64,000 bases of DNA from Holophagales bacterium (GCA_016716705.1 JADJVF010000005.1:186001-250000), one strand, 5' to 3'; shown: positions 1 to 9,265, numbered from the stretch's first letter. The notes: generated from the letters alone by a model not told the origin. Program-made: numbers and translations.

Positions 1-173
1 CCATCGAGAACGAGATGCTCATCCGGGCCTCGCGGCGGCTCCGGAGGTTCGAGGTCGTTCCGATCCGGTCGATCTACAACGGCGGCCCCCGCCACTACCG
101 GCCGTTCCGCGACACGTGGGTCACGGCCTGGCTCTCGGTCCACTTCAAGACGCTCGATTCCGACGAGTCATAA
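1..173 (+). CDS. Family 2 glycosyltransferase, C-terminal end only
   Basis: The window opens inside a coding region. The frame beginning at base 3 reads 56 codons to a TAA at 171-173. The residues ENEMLIRASRRLRRFEV and then HYRPFRDTW match the C-terminal tail usual for dolichol-phosphate-mannose-type GT2 transferases. That family transfers a sugar from a nucleotide donor to a lipid or glycan acceptor at the membrane. The gene ends 9 bases before a polysaccharide deacetylase, so the two probably act on the same surface glycan. The catalytic part lies outside the window, so the assignment rests on the tail and the neighbour. Confidence 0.6.
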   Translation, partial: IENEMLIRASRRLRRFEVVPIRSIYNGGPRHYRPFRDTWVTAWLSVHFKTLDSDES

Positions 174-182
174 TTCGGCGGC

Positions 183-1037
183 ATGCCCGGAGCGCACCTC
201 ATCCTGACCGTCGACGTCGAAGAGTGGTTCCACGTCTGCGGCCACCCGGCGTACGACGTTCCTGATAGGTGGGGCGCATTCCCTTCCCGCGTCGTCCCGT
301 CGACCGAGCGAATCCTCGAGCTCCTCGACCGCACGTCCTCGCATGCCACGTTCTTCGTCCTCGGCTGGGTCGCGCGGCGCCACCCGGACCTGGTCCGGCG
401 GATCGCGGGTGCCGGGCACGAGGTCGGCTGCCACGGTGACCTCCACCGACGCGCCGACGCCATGACCTCGGACGAGTTCCGAGCAGATCTCCGGGCCGCC
501 CGCGCGGCGCTGGAAAACGCCTGCGGAGCTCCGGTGACGGCCTATCGCGCCCCGGAGTGGTCGCTGAGGTCGACGTCGAGCCCCCACCTTGCGACCCTCG
601 TCGAGGAGGGGTTCCGGGTCGACTCCTCCCTCCTGGCGGTCCCGCCGATCGGGGATCCCGACAACCCGCGCCGGCCCACCGTCCTCAAGATGCCGGCCGG
701 CGACCTCCTCGAAGTGCCGCCCTTCGTCGGGACCTTCTTCGGCCGTCCCGCGATGCTCGGCGGCGGCTGGACCTCCCGCCTGTCGCGCGAGGCGCGCGTC
801 GCGGCCGCCGTCGAGGCGGCGTTCGGTTCGGGCGAAAACCCCGTCTTCTACCTCCACCCGTGGGAAGTCGACGAGGAGCACCCCCCCATGGAACTCTCTC
901 CCGTCGCCCGGCTCGTCCACTTCGGCGGGCGCGGCCGCGTCGTCCCACGCCTCCTGCGTCTGCTCTCGCGGCACCGGGCCCACTCGCTCGCCGAAGCCTT
1001 CCCGGCCGGGTGCCTGCCTCGGGAAGTGGCGGCGTGA
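183..1037 (+). CDS. Polysaccharide deacetylase (NodB-like, XrtA/PEP-CTERM-associated type)
   Basis: This 284-residue protein is a NodB-fold carbohydrate esterase, expected to remove N-acetyl groups from a surface polysaccharide or its lipid-linked precursor. The N-terminal TVDVEEWFHV holds the metal-binding Asp pair. GHEVGCHGDLH (about residues 76-86) gives the HxxxH metal ligands, and the HPWE stretch near residue 224 gives the distal His. The DVE(D/E)WFHV opening is the signature of the subfamily seen in exopolysaccharide loci linked to exosortase. There is no signal peptide, so it should work in the cytoplasm. Its stop overlaps the next start (GTGA), indicating translational coupling to the acyltransferase gene. 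Confidence 0.85.
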   Translation: MPGAHLILTVDVEEWFHVCGHPAYDVPDRWGAFPSRVVPSTERILELLDRTSSHATFFVLGWVARRHPDLVRRIAGAGHEVGCHGDLHRRADAMTSDEFRADLRAARAALENACGAPVTAYRAPEWSLRSTSSPHLATLVEEGFRVDSSLLAVPPIGDPDNPRRPTVLKMPAGDLLEVPPFVGTFFGRPAMLGGGWTSRLSREARVAAAVEAAFGSGENPVFYLHPWEVDEEHPPMELSPVARLVHFGGRGRVVPRLLRLLSRHRAHSLAEAFPAGCLPREVAA

Positions 1038-2017
1038 GGTTCGCGGCGCTCCTGCCGGGGCAGCTCTCCGAGAAGGCGGGCATGGGCGAAGCGCTCGCCC
1101 GCTCCTTCCCGTACGTCGATTCCTGGTTCGGCGAGATCTCCGAGCGGACCGGCGTCGACGTCCGGGACGTCTTCTTCGGCGACGGACGATCGGACCTCCA
1201 CGACGACCTCCCGGCCCAGATCGGTGTCTACGCCGTCTCCGTCGCGGTTCTCGAAGTCCTCGCCAAGGAGCACGGCCTCCGGCCATCGGCCTGTGCGGGG
1301 TACAGCCTCGGAACCTACGCCGCATTCGTCGGCGCAGGCGTCCTGGACCGCCGGACCGCCCTCGACGTCCTCCTCGAGGCCGAGCGGCTTCTCCGGGAGC
1401 GTGCCCCGGCCGGGACGATGGGTTTCGTCATCGGCGTCCCCGAGGCGGATGTCGCCTCCGAACTTCAACGCCTCGCACGCGACCCTCGCGAGGTGGCCAT
1501 AGGAAACGTGAACGCGGCGCAGCAGGTCGTCCTGACGGGACGCCGGGAGCCGGTCCTCCGGGCCCTCGACCACCTCGCGCCCCGCGCGCTCCGGGCCGAA
1601 GTCCTGCCGCTCGGCTGGCCCATGCACTCGCCCGCGCTCGAGCCGGTTACCGACGGTCTCTCCGCCTTCGTCGACGGCCACGTCCGGATGTCGTGGCCGG
1701 GGCGAGCCGCCCTCTTCGCCCCCATGCTCGGCGGCGAGGTGAAGAGCGAGGAAGAGGCCCGGCGGGTCCTGGGGAAGCAGATCTCCCGCCCCTCCCGCTG
1801 GTCCGACGTCCTGACGGCGATGGCGGCGGCAGGGGAGATCCGTTTCGCCGAGATCGGCCCTGGCGACGTCCTCTCGAAGATGCATCGCTGGACCCTGCGC
1901 CGCTCGAAAGCCGACGTCCTCGAAGACCCGGTCGGCATCGCCCGTTTCGCATCCGATATCGGGGCGCCGGCGGAACGAGTGGGGGCCGTGGCCGCGGCCC
2001 GGGAGAAGACGACGTGA
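1034..2017 (+). CDS. FabD-like ACP S-malonyl/acyltransferase
   Basis: Protein of 327 residues starting at GTG 1034, which overlaps the deacetylase stop. It should load malonyl or another acyl group from CoA onto an acyl carrier protein. Visible motifs are the GQ...GMG N-terminus, the nucleophile elbow GYSLG (Ser in place; the usual His before it is Tyr), an Arg-rich ERLLRER segment after it, the MHSPALEP region carrying the catalytic His, and a C-terminal EIGPGDVLSKM. It is more divergent than housekeeping FabD, which fits a specialised carrier-protein pathway with the ACP and reductase downstream. It could also be an epsilon-subunit-type acyltransferase. The stop overlaps the next GTG. Confidence 0.75.
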   Translation: MRFAALLPGQLSEKAGMGEALARSFPYVDSWFGEISERTGVDVRDVFFGDGRSDLHDDLPAQIGVYAVSVAVLEVLAKEHGLRPSACAGYSLGTYAAFVGAGVLDRRTALDVLLEAERLLRERAPAGTMGFVIGVPEADVASELQRLARDPREVAIGNVNAAQQVVLTGRREPVLRALDHLAPRALRAEVLPLGWPMHSPALEPVTDGLSAFVDGHVRMSWPGRAALFAPMLGGEVKSEEEARRVLGKQISRPSRWSDVLTAMAAAGEIRFAEIGPGDVLSKMHRWTLRRSKADVLEDPVGIARFASDIGAPAERVGAVAAAREKTT

Positions 2018-2757
2018 GTGAACGACAGAAGGTCGCCTGGGTGACGGGCGGGTCGCGAGGCATCGGGCAGGCCATCGCCGAGAGGCTCGCCGCGGACGGG
2101 CTCCACGTGCTCGTGACCTACCGGTCCGACGAGTCCGGCGCCGCCGAGACGGTTCGCCGGATCACCGAGGCCGGGGGCAGCGGCGAGGCCGCGAAGGCGG
2201 ACGCCACCTCCCGGGAGGAGATCGTCGCCGTCGCCGACCGGCTCGACGCCGAGCGCGGCGGGGTGGACGTCCTCGTCAACAACGCGGCCGTCCTGAAGAA
2301 CGGGCTCTTCGCCCTGATGCCGGAGGCGAGCTGGGACGCGGTGATCGACACCTCTCTCGGCGGCAGCTTCCGGGCGACGAAGGCGGTGGTCCGCGGGATG
2401 CTCCGGCGCCGCTGGGGGCGCGTCGTGAACATCTCCTCCCTCGCGGCCCTGATGGGCTCCGCCGGGCAGACGAACTACGCCGCGGCCAAGGGGGCCCTGG
2501 TGTCGTTCACGAAATCGCTCGCGGCCGAGGTCGGTCCCTACGGCGTCACAGTGAACTGCGTCGCGCCGGGCTTCGTGGAGACCGAGATGATCGGTTTCCT
2601 GACGACCGAGGCCCGCGAGGACTTCACGAAGCGGATCCCCCTCCGCCGCTTCGGCGTCCCCGCCGACGTCGCGCCCCTCGTCTCCTTCCTCTGCGGGGAC
2701 GGGGCGGCCTACCTCACCGGGCAGACGATCCGCGTCGACGGCGGATTCGTCGGCTGA
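2014..2757 (+). CDS. fabG: 3-oxoacyl-ACP reductase (FabG-type SDR)
   Basis: A 247-residue classical short-chain dehydrogenase that should use NADPH to reduce 3-oxoacyl groups on ACP. The cofactor motif TGGSRGIG is at residues 9-16, followed by NNAA near residue 89. The catalytic Ser is in NISSLAAL, with Tyr and Lys in YAAAKG. The C-terminal GQTIRVDGGF is typical of FabG. Translation starts at GTG 2014 inside the previous stop. Its position between an acyltransferase and an ACP supports a dedicated acyl-chain-building cassette rather than the housekeeping copy, because no fabH or fabF is visible here. Confidence 0.88.
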   Translation: MSERQKVAWVTGGSRGIGQAIAERLAADGLHVLVTYRSDESGAAETVRRITEAGGSGEAAKADATSREEIVAVADRLDAERGGVDVLVNNAAVLKNGLFALMPEASWDAVIDTSLGGSFRATKAVVRGMLRRRWGRVVNISSLAALMGSAGQTNYAAAKGALVSFTKSLAAEVGPYGVTVNCVAPGFVETEMIGFLTTEAREDFTKRIPLRRFGVPADVAPLVSFLCGDGAAYLTGQTIRVDGGFVG

Positions 2758-2822
2758 CGGGGTCCTCGTCCGCCGGGTCCCGCGCCTCGTATACTCCGGC
2801 CGATCGCCCGGAAGGAGGCGGA

Positions 2823-3092
2823 ATGGAGCAGGTTGAAGAGCTGAAGGGGCGCGTGAAGGCGCTGATCGTCCGGCAGCTGAAGCTGGAGATCGAGCCCGGG
2901 TCCATCAAGGACGACGCACCCCTCTTCGGAGACGACCCCAGCGGGCTCGGGCTCGACTCGATCGACGCGCTGGAGCTCGTCCTCGGCATCGAGAAGGAAT
3001 TCGGCATCAAGGTCCAGGACGAGGAGGTGGGGGTCAAGGCCTTCGCTTCCGTCAACGCCCTCTGCGAGTTCGTCGAGACGAAGGCCGCGTGA
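2823..3092 (+). CDS. Acyl carrier protein
   Basis: Acidic 89-residue carrier protein. The phosphopantetheine attachment Ser lies in GLGLDSIDALEL, with helix 2 running on as LVLGIEKEFGI. A good ribosome-binding site (GGAGG) sits a few bases before ATG 2823. The DSIDALE form with a long loop before it resembles the ACPs of aryl-polyene and related type II polyketide-like clusters more than housekeeping AcpP, which usually has DSLD. Its stop overlaps the GTG of the following hot-dog gene. It should carry the growing acyl chain for the flanking acyltransferase, reductase and dehydratase-like protein. Confidence 0.88.
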   Translation: MEQVEELKGRVKALIVRQLKLEIEPGSIKDDAPLFGDDPSGLGLDSIDALELVLGIEKEFGIKVQDEEVGVKAFASVNALCEFVETKAA

Positions 3093-3499
3093 ACCCTGAC
3101 AGGGAGGAGCTTCCCCACGTCTACCCCTTCCGCTTCGTCGAGCGAACGGTCGAAAAGCGCGGGCCGGCGGAGGGGCGCGTCCGTGCGCTCGTCACCGGGA
3201 ACGGAAGGCGGACGGGCGCGGACGGGTTCCTCCCGCCGCTCACCCTCGTCGAGGTCGTCGCCCAGTCGGCGCTCCTCCTGGACGGGGGAGACCCCGGAAT
3301 CGGCCGGAGCGGTTTCCTCGCGGGAGTCTCGGACTTCACGTTCGACCGGACGCCGGAGAGCGGCGACGTACTGAGCGTCGACGTGAGGATCGTCGGCGTC
3401 CTCGGCCCGATCGTGAGGTTCGAGGGGACTGTGACCGACGGCGAGGGCCGGCGCGTCTGCACCGGGGCCGTCACGGTCCGGAAGGGCGTCGCGGCGTGA
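3089..3499 (+). CDS. FabA/FabZ-like hot-dog protein, probable 3-hydroxyacyl-ACP dehydratase or derivative
   Basis: 136 residues with a hot-dog layout: LPHVYPFRFVERT near the N-terminus matches the FabZ opening, and LPPLTLVEVVAQSALLL matches the long central helix. In true FabZ the central helix is preceded by a GHFPGxPVMPG stretch that supplies the catalytic His; here that place reads GADGFLPP, without His. The protein may therefore bind acyl chains without dehydrating them, or use other residues. The start GTG 3089 overlaps the ACP stop, and its own stop overlaps the next gene, so it belongs to the same operon. A thioesterase-like role cannot be excluded. Confidence 0.65.
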   Translation: MNPDREELPHVYPFRFVERTVEKRGPAEGRVRALVTGNGRRTGADGFLPPLTLVEVVAQSALLLDGGDPGIGRSGFLAGVSDFTFDRTPESGDVLSVDVRIVGVLGPIVRFEGTVTDGEGRRVCTGAVTVRKGVAA

Positions 3500-4209
3500 C
3501 GACCCCCCCCGTTCGCCGCCACGTCGTCCTCGCGGGCCACCGCGACGGGCTCCTCTCCCGCAGCGAGGAGATCCTCACCCGGGCCGACTACCTCGTCACG
3601 CCGGTCGCAACCCTCGAGGGCCTCGACGCGCTTCCGGCTTCGCCGGCGGCGGACGTCGTCGTCCTCGACGAAGGTTTCGGCCCGGAAGGAGGCGTCCGGG
3701 CGGCCCAGCACCTGCGCTCCGTCCCGCGATGGCGGGCCACCTCGATCATGGTCGTCGTCCCGTCCGGCTCGACGCACCTCGAGGAGTGCCTCGTCTCCGG
3801 CATCAACGACTTCCTCCTCGCCCCGTTTCCCGACGGCGAGCTCCTCGACAAGGTGCGCCGCCTCACGGAGGTCGCCGCGCGCCGCGAGGTGAACACGATG
3901 CTCCGCGTCCACGAGCTGCGGGTGGAGGGCGCGACCGTCCACGGAAAGACGCTCAACGTCTCCGTGAACGGCCTCCTGGCAGAGGTGGACGGCGAGCTGA
4001 ACGTCGGCCGGGTGGTCGACGTGGAGTTCTTCCTCCCCGACGACCCCGACTCCGTGAAGAGCCGCGGGCAGGTCGCCCGGAGGGCCTACGAGGCCTCGTC
4101 GTTCCGTCCCGTCTTCGGGCTCCGCTTCCTCGAGCTCTCCGCGCGCGACCGCGACCGGATCGGGCGCTTCGTCTCCGCTCGCGAGCGGGCCGCCGGGGGC
4201 GGCAAGTGA
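3496..4209 (+). CDS. Response-regulator receiver domain fused to a PilZ domain
   Basis: 237 residues. Residues 8-125 form a receiver domain with the phosphoacceptor region VVVLDEGFG and a conserved Lys-containing loop replaced by LLAPFPDGE. Residues 135-225 look like PilZ: TLNVSVNGLLAEV carries the N-x-S-x-x-G half of the c-di-GMP motif, but the preceding RxxxR half is not evident, so nucleotide binding is doubtful. Such proteins couple phosphorelay or c-di-GMP signals to surface polysaccharide or motility machinery, which fits the upstream glycan and acyl genes. GTG 3496 overlaps the hot-dog stop and the end overlaps the STAS gene. Confidence 0.7.
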   Translation: MTTPPVRRHVVLAGHRDGLLSRSEEILTRADYLVTPVATLEGLDALPASPAADVVVLDEGFGPEGGVRAAQHLRSVPRWRATSIMVVVPSGSTHLEECLVSGINDFLLAPFPDGELLDKVRRLTEVAARREVNTMLRVHELRVEGATVHGKTLNVSVNGLLAEVDGELNVGRVVDVEFFLPDDPDSVKSRGQVARRAYEASSFRPVFGLRFLELSARDRDRIGRFVSARERAAGGGK

Positions 4210-4547
4210 TCATCATCCGCGAGCGGCGCGACGGGGCGACGATCCTCAGGATCCAGGGCGTCGTCAAGCTGGGGGAGAGCGCCCGGCAGTTTTCCGAGTT
4301 CCTCTCGAAGGTCCTCGAGGAAGACGAGGGGCCGGTCCTTCTCGACTTCGAGAAGATCGACACCCTCGACTCCACCGGTCTCGGAGAGCTCATCGGCTAC
4401 CTGCAGCGATTCGAGGAAAGGGACCGCCGGATGGCGATCGTCAAGCCGAGGGACCGGGTCGTGGCGCTCCTGAAGCTGACGCGGCTCGACACCCTCATCC
4501 GCATCTTTCCCGACGACCAGGCCGCGCTGGCGTACCTGGCGGGGTGA
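4206..4547 (+). CDS. STAS-domain anti-sigma factor antagonist-like protein
   Basis: 113-residue single STAS domain starting at GTG 4206, four bases into the previous stop. The segment FEKIDTLDSTGLGELIGYL contains the D-S-T-G motif whose Ser is the phosphorylation site in SpoIIAA/RsbV proteins; VLLDF before it and AIVKPRDRVVALLKLT after it fit the fold. It should act as a phospho-switch partner of a serine kinase of the RsbW type, but none is encoded nearby. Last gene of the operon; no clear terminator follows before tRNA-Leu. Confidence 0.82.
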   Translation: MIIIRERRDGATILRIQGVVKLGESARQFSEFLSKVLEEDEGPVLLDFEKIDTLDSTGLGELIGYLQRFEERDRRMAIVKPRDRVVALLKLTRLDTLIRIFPDDQAALAYLAG

Positions 4548-4637
4548 GCGAGCGGGACGCGCCTGCGCGGCGTTCCTGAGGCCTTCAGTTGATTGACGCC
4601 ATCTCCCTCGCGTCGTATCCTCCCGCTCCCCGCTCGT

Positions 4638-4728
<91 letters not shown>

Positions 4729-4785
4729 TCCTCCTCGCCTCGCGCGGTGGAGGCCTGCCTCGGCGGGGCGCCCCGAAAGGACACC

Positions 4786-7102
4786 GTGACCCCTGTGACC
4801 CCTGATATCCCCGAAAGCCGCGTCCTCGCGGCCCTCTCGCCGCGCGGACGGCGGATCCTCTCCTTCCGCGACCTCGCGAAGGAGCTCCTCGGCCCCTCGC
4901 CCGACGAAGCCGCCCTCGACGCCCTCCACGCCGAGGTCGACGCCCTCGAGCGCAAGGGCCTCGTCGTCCGCACCCGCGGCGAGAAGCTCTCCCTCATCCA
5001 GTACACCAACCTCACGGCTGGCCGCATCGCCATCCGGGGCGAAGGGAGGGCGTGGCTCCTCTCGGGCGAGCGGGGCGTCCCGGACCTCCCCATCGTGCGG
5101 GGCGGGGCGGGCTCGGCCCTCGACGGCGACTTCGTCCTCGTGCTCGTCGAGAAGGCGAGGCCGCGGCGCGGCTTCCGCGGCCCGACCGAGACCGGCACCG
5201 TCACGAAGGTCCTCGTGAGGCGGCGCGAGACCGTCGTCGGGCGGATCGCCCGCGGCCCCGACGGCACCGTCATCGTCCCCTACGACACGAAGATCGACGC
5301 CCTCCTGCGCGTCCCCGACGGCAAGGACATGGAAGCCCCCGACGGCATCTACGTCGACGCCCGCATCACCGCCTGGCCCGACGAGCACCGCCTCGCCCAG
5401 GCCGAGGTCATCGAGCTCATCGGATTCCCGGGAGACCCGGGCATCGACGTCGAGGTCGTGGCGCGCAAGTGGGGCATTCCCCGGACGTTCACGAGGGAGT
5501 CGGTCGAGGAGTCGGAGCGCGCCGTCGCCGCGATCCAGGACGGCGAGTGGCGGACCCGCCGCGACCTGACCCGCGACTGCATCGTCACCATCGACGGCGA
5601 GACCGCCCGCGACTTCGACGACGCGATCTCGGCCGAGGAGCTCCCCGGCGGCGGCTTCCGCCTCGGCATCCACATCGCCGACGTCTCGCACTACGTCACC
5701 CCCGGCTCGGCCCTCGACGCCGAGGCCTTCGAGCGAGGCACCTCGGTCTACTTCCCCGACCGCGCCGTCCCGATGCTCCCCGAGCGCCTCTCCAACGACC
5801 TCTGCTCCCTCCGTCCCCGCGAGGAGAAGCGGACCGTTACGGCGCAGCTCACGCTCGACGCGAAGGGAGAGACCGTCACGGCCGAGTTCTACCGGAGCGT
5901 CATCCACTCGAAGGCGCGCCTCACCTACACCGACGTCGCAGCGTTCTTCCAGGGCGACGAGCCCGGCGAGGAGAAGGTCCCCGCCGAGGTGAGGCCCATG
6001 CTCCTCGTGGCGCGCAAGGCCGCGTTCGCGCTCCGCTGGATGCGCAGGGGGCGCGGCTCGCTCGACTTCGACCTCCCCGACGCCGACCTCGTCCTCGGAG
6101 AGACGGGCGACGTCGTCGCCATCGTCAAGGCGGTCCGCAACGAGGCGCACCGGCTCATCGAGGAGTTCATGCTCGCGGCCAACGAGGCCGTCGCCCGGCA
6201 CCTCGTCTTCATCCCGACCCCGGCGATGTACCGCGTCCACGACAAGCCCGACGACCGAAAGCTCGGCGACCTGCGGGCCGTCCTCGAGCCGCTCGGATAC
6301 GAGATTCCCCAGGACGACGACCTCGTCAGCCCGGCGGTCTTCCAGGCGATCCTCGACCAGGCCGAGGGCAAGCCCGAGGAGCGCTTCGTCTCCGACCTCG
6401 TCCTGCGCGCGCAGAAGAAGGCCCTCTACGCCCCCGTCTGCCGCGGCCACTACGCCCTCGCGGCGACCTACTACGCCCACTTCACCTCGCCCATCCGCCG
6501 CTACCCCGACCTCGTCGTCCACCGGGCCCTCTGCGAGTGGATCGCCTCGCACAGGCCTCCCGCCGCGGCCGAGGCCGAGGGGCGCGAGCGCTGGCTCGTC
6601 GACGCGTCGACTCACTGTTCCGAGAGGGAGCGGCGCGCCGAGTCGGCCGAGCGCGAGGCGCAGTCGTGGAAGAAGTTCGTCTACCTCTCCAAGCGGGTGG
6701 GGGAGGAGTTCGACGCCTACGTCTCGGCCGTCGTCCCCTTCGGCCTCTTCATCACCCTCGAAGGGGTCTACGCCGACGGACTGCTCCCGATGGACGCCCT
6801 TGGAGGACGACTTCTACCGCTACGAGGACGTCGAGCACCGCCTCGTCGGCACCTCGACGGGCCGCGTCTTCCGCCTCGGCGACCACCTCCGCGTCAAGCT
6901 GACCCGCGCCGACTTCGACAAGCGCCTCCTCGACTTCCGCCTCACGGGCGCCTCCGCCCCGCAGCGCACCTCGCGCCCCGCCGTCATCGAGCGCGCCGCG
7001 CCCCGCCGCCCGGCGCCCCGCGGCCCGCGCGGACCGGAGCGGACTCCCGGCGGGCCCGCGCGCAAGCCGGCCGGTGGCCCGCCCCGCAGAAGGCGCCGGT
7101 AG
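4786..7102 (+). CDS. rnr: Ribonuclease R, with an internal one-base frameshift
   Basis: 3'-5' exoribonuclease of the RNB family that degrades structured RNA and helps trans-translation. If the frame is repaired the product is about 771 residues, close to the usual length. An N-terminal cold-shock-like region is followed by the RNB domain with TIDGETARDFDDAI (catalytic Asp cluster) and FTSPIRRYPDL, then an S1 domain and a basic Arg/Pro tail. At bases 6796-6799 the upstream frame reads GAC GCC and must skip one C to continue as TTG GAG GAC GAC in the S1 domain. Without the skip, translation runs out of frame straight into der. An indel error in the CCC run is the simplest explanation. Start is GTG 4786 or GTG 4795. 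Confidence 0.85.
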
Positions 7103-8493
7103 TGGCGAAGCCCCGGACCCCCGCAGGCCCCCACCTCTACTCGGTCGCGCTCGTCGGGCGGCCGAACGTCGGCAAGTCGGCCCTCTTCAACCGGCTCTCC
7201 GGCACCAGAAAGGCCCTCGTCCACGACCGTCCCGGAATGACGCGCGACTCCTTCTCCCTCGACCTCGTCAGCGAGTCGGGACGACGCTGGAGGCTCGTCG
7301 ACACCGGCGGCCTCGACCTCGACGCGGCCGGCGGGTTCGCCGCCTGGACGAGCGAAAAGGCTCTCGACGCCGTCGTGGACGCGGACCTGATCGTCCTCGT
7401 CCTCGACGGAGCCGACGGAGTTCTCCCCGAAGACCAGCGGATCGGCGGGCGCCTCCGTGCTCTCGGCAAGCCCGTCGTCATCGCCTGGAACAAGGTCGAC
7501 CGCAAGGAAGCCGAGCAGGGACTCGAGCAGGGCTACGAGCTCGGCTTCGACGACGTCTTCGGCGTTTCGGCCGTTCACGGCATCGGCACCGACGAGCTTC
7601 TCGAAGAGCTCGAGAAGCGCCTCCCGGAAGACCTCGACCCCGAGACCCGCGTCGAGGGGCTCCCCGTCGCCATCATCGGCCGGCCCAACGTCGGCAAGTC
7701 GTCGATCGTCAACCGGATCCTCGGCTCCGAGCGGGTCATGGTCTCCGAGATCGCCGGCACGACCCGCAACCCCGTCGACGTCCTCCTGACGCGCGGCGGC
7801 AAGAGCTACGTCCTCGTCGACACCGCCGGCATCCGCCGCAAGGGGAAGACGACCGACTCCGCCGAGCTCCTCTCCGTCGTCGCCGCCCGCAAGGCGATGG
7901 AGCGCGCCCGCGTCGCCATCATCATCTTCGACGCCTCGGAAGGGATCACCGCGCAGGACGCCCACATCGCCGGCTACGCCGAGGAGGCGCGCCGGGGCCT
8001 CATCCTCGTCGCGAACAAGTGGGACCTTCTCGCGGACGACGAGAAGGCCCAGGAGGACCTTCGCGACGACGTACGCCGCCGCTTCATCTTCACCCGCGGC
8101 GCCGCCTTCATGACCGTCTCGGCGAAGACGGGCTTCGGGATCGACAAGCTCCTCCCCGAGGCCGACGCCGTCGCCCGCCGGTTGGCGACGAAGTTCCCGA
8201 CGGGCGAGCTGAACCGCGTCCTGAAGAGAGCGTTCGAGGCGCAGCTTCCCAAGGGCAAATCCGGGCGCGAGATGAAGATCCGCTACGCCGTCCAGGTCGC
8301 CTCCGATCCCCCGCTCATCCGGCTCTTCTCCGACCGCGACGAGCCCCTGCACTTCTCCTTCGAGCGATTCCTCCAGAACCGCCTCCGCGAGAACTGGGAT
8401 CTCGCCGGCGTCCCGCTGAAGTTCATCATCCGGAAGGGCGACGAGGGGCCGCCACGGACCGCGCACCGTCCTGCTCGACAGCGAAAGCGGTAG
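7102..8493 (+). CDS. der: Ribosome biogenesis GTPase Der (EngA)
   Basis: 463 residues with two tandem Era-like GTPase domains and a C-terminal KH-like domain, the architecture unique to Der, which assembles the 50S subunit. The first G domain has GRPNVGKSALFN, DTGG and NKVD; the second has GRPNVGKSSIVN, DTAG and NKWD. GTG 7102 shares its first base with the last base of the rnr stop TAG, so the two genes are coupled. The frame is intact and the length matches the family (about 450-490). Confidence 0.95.
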   Translation: MAKPRTPAGPHLYSVALVGRPNVGKSALFNRLSGTRKALVHDRPGMTRDSFSLDLVSESGRRWRLVDTGGLDLDAAGGFAAWTSEKALDAVVDADLIVLVLDGADGVLPEDQRIGGRLRALGKPVVIAWNKVDRKEAEQGLEQGYELGFDDVFGVSAVHGIGTDELLEELEKRLPEDLDPETRVEGLPVAIIGRPNVGKSSIVNRILGSERVMVSEIAGTTRNPVDVLLTRGGKSYVLVDTAGIRRKGKTTDSAELLSVVAARKAMERARVAIIIFDASEGITAQDAHIAGYAEEARRGLILVANKWDLLADDEKAQEDLRDDVRRRFIFTRGAAFMTVSAKTGFGIDKLLPEADAVARRLATKFPTGELNRVLKRAFEAQLPKGKSGREMKIRYAVQVASDPPLIRLFSDRDEPLHFSFERFLQNRLRENWDLAGVPLKFIIRKGDEGPPRTAHRPARQRKR

Positions 8494-8568
8494 AAGCACC
8501 TCCCAGAAGAGGGCCGGGACGCGGCATCGTCTAAACTCCGTCCGGATTCCCTGGAGGTAGCACACGGC

Positions 8569-9240
8569 GTGAGCGAGATCGAGGCGACAGCAGAAGCCCG
8601 GTACAAGGTGGCCGAGGTCTGCCGGCTGGCCGACGTGCAGCCCTACGTCCTCAAGTACTGGGAGACCGAGTTCCCGGTTCTTTCCGCCCCGAAAGGGGCG
8701 TCCGGGCCCCGCCTCTACAACGGCCTCGAGCTGAAGATCATCGAGCGGATCAAGAAGCTCCTCTACGACGAGGGCTACACCATCGCCGGCGCCAAGAAGC
8801 GCCTAGAGGCCGAGCTGAAGGAAAAGGCCGCGGCGCCCGCCGAGGCCGAGCCGCTCGTCCTGACGCCGGCTCCCGAGCCCGCCGACTCGACCGCCTCGAG
8901 GCGCCGCCGCGCGAGGCCGGCACCGCCGAAGCCCGTCGAGAGCGAGCCGGAGCCCGAGTCCTCCCTGGAGCTCGCCGACGCCCCTGTCTTCTCCGCCCAC
9001 GCCGATGCTGCCGAGCCCGACCTGTCGACCTCCCTCGAGATCGATGAGAGCTCCACTCCCGCCGGAGACGTCGAGATCGCGCCGCCGCCGGCCGTGGCCA
9101 TGTCCGCGAAGACCGCTCCCGTCGCTCGCAGGATTGACCCTGCCCCCGCTCCGATGGCACAATCCCCAGACCCCCGGGTGGCGAGGGCCCTCGCGGAACT
9201 CAAGGAGATCGCAAGCCTCCTTTCCCGCGAAGAAGCCTGA
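8569..9240 (+). CDS. MerR-type HTH regulator
   Basis: 223 residues. The first 75 are a MerR winged helix (YKVAEVCRLADVQPYVLKYWE, then YNGLELKIIERIKKLLYDEGYTI-type helices). The remaining two thirds are low-complexity Pro/Ala/Glu-rich sequence with no metal-binding Cys, so this is not a metal sensor of the MerR/CueR kind. A GGAGG site lies about 12 bases before GTG 8569. A MerR-like gene just upstream of tRNA-Pro is an arrangement I recall from deltaproteobacterial and acidobacterial genomes. Ligand and targets cannot be inferred. Confidence 0.82.
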   Translation: MSEIEATAEARYKVAEVCRLADVQPYVLKYWETEFPVLSAPKGASGPRLYNGLELKIIERIKKLLYDEGYTIAGAKKRLEAELKEKAAAPAEAEPLVLTPAPEPADSTASRRRRARPAPPKPVESEPEPESSLELADAPVFSAHADAAEPDLSTSLEIDESSTPAGDVEIAPPPAVAMSAKTAPVARRIDPAPAPMAQSPDPRVARALAELKEIASLLSREEA

Positions 9241-9265
9241 CCCCCCCGTCGTTTTTCGTCCGGGT

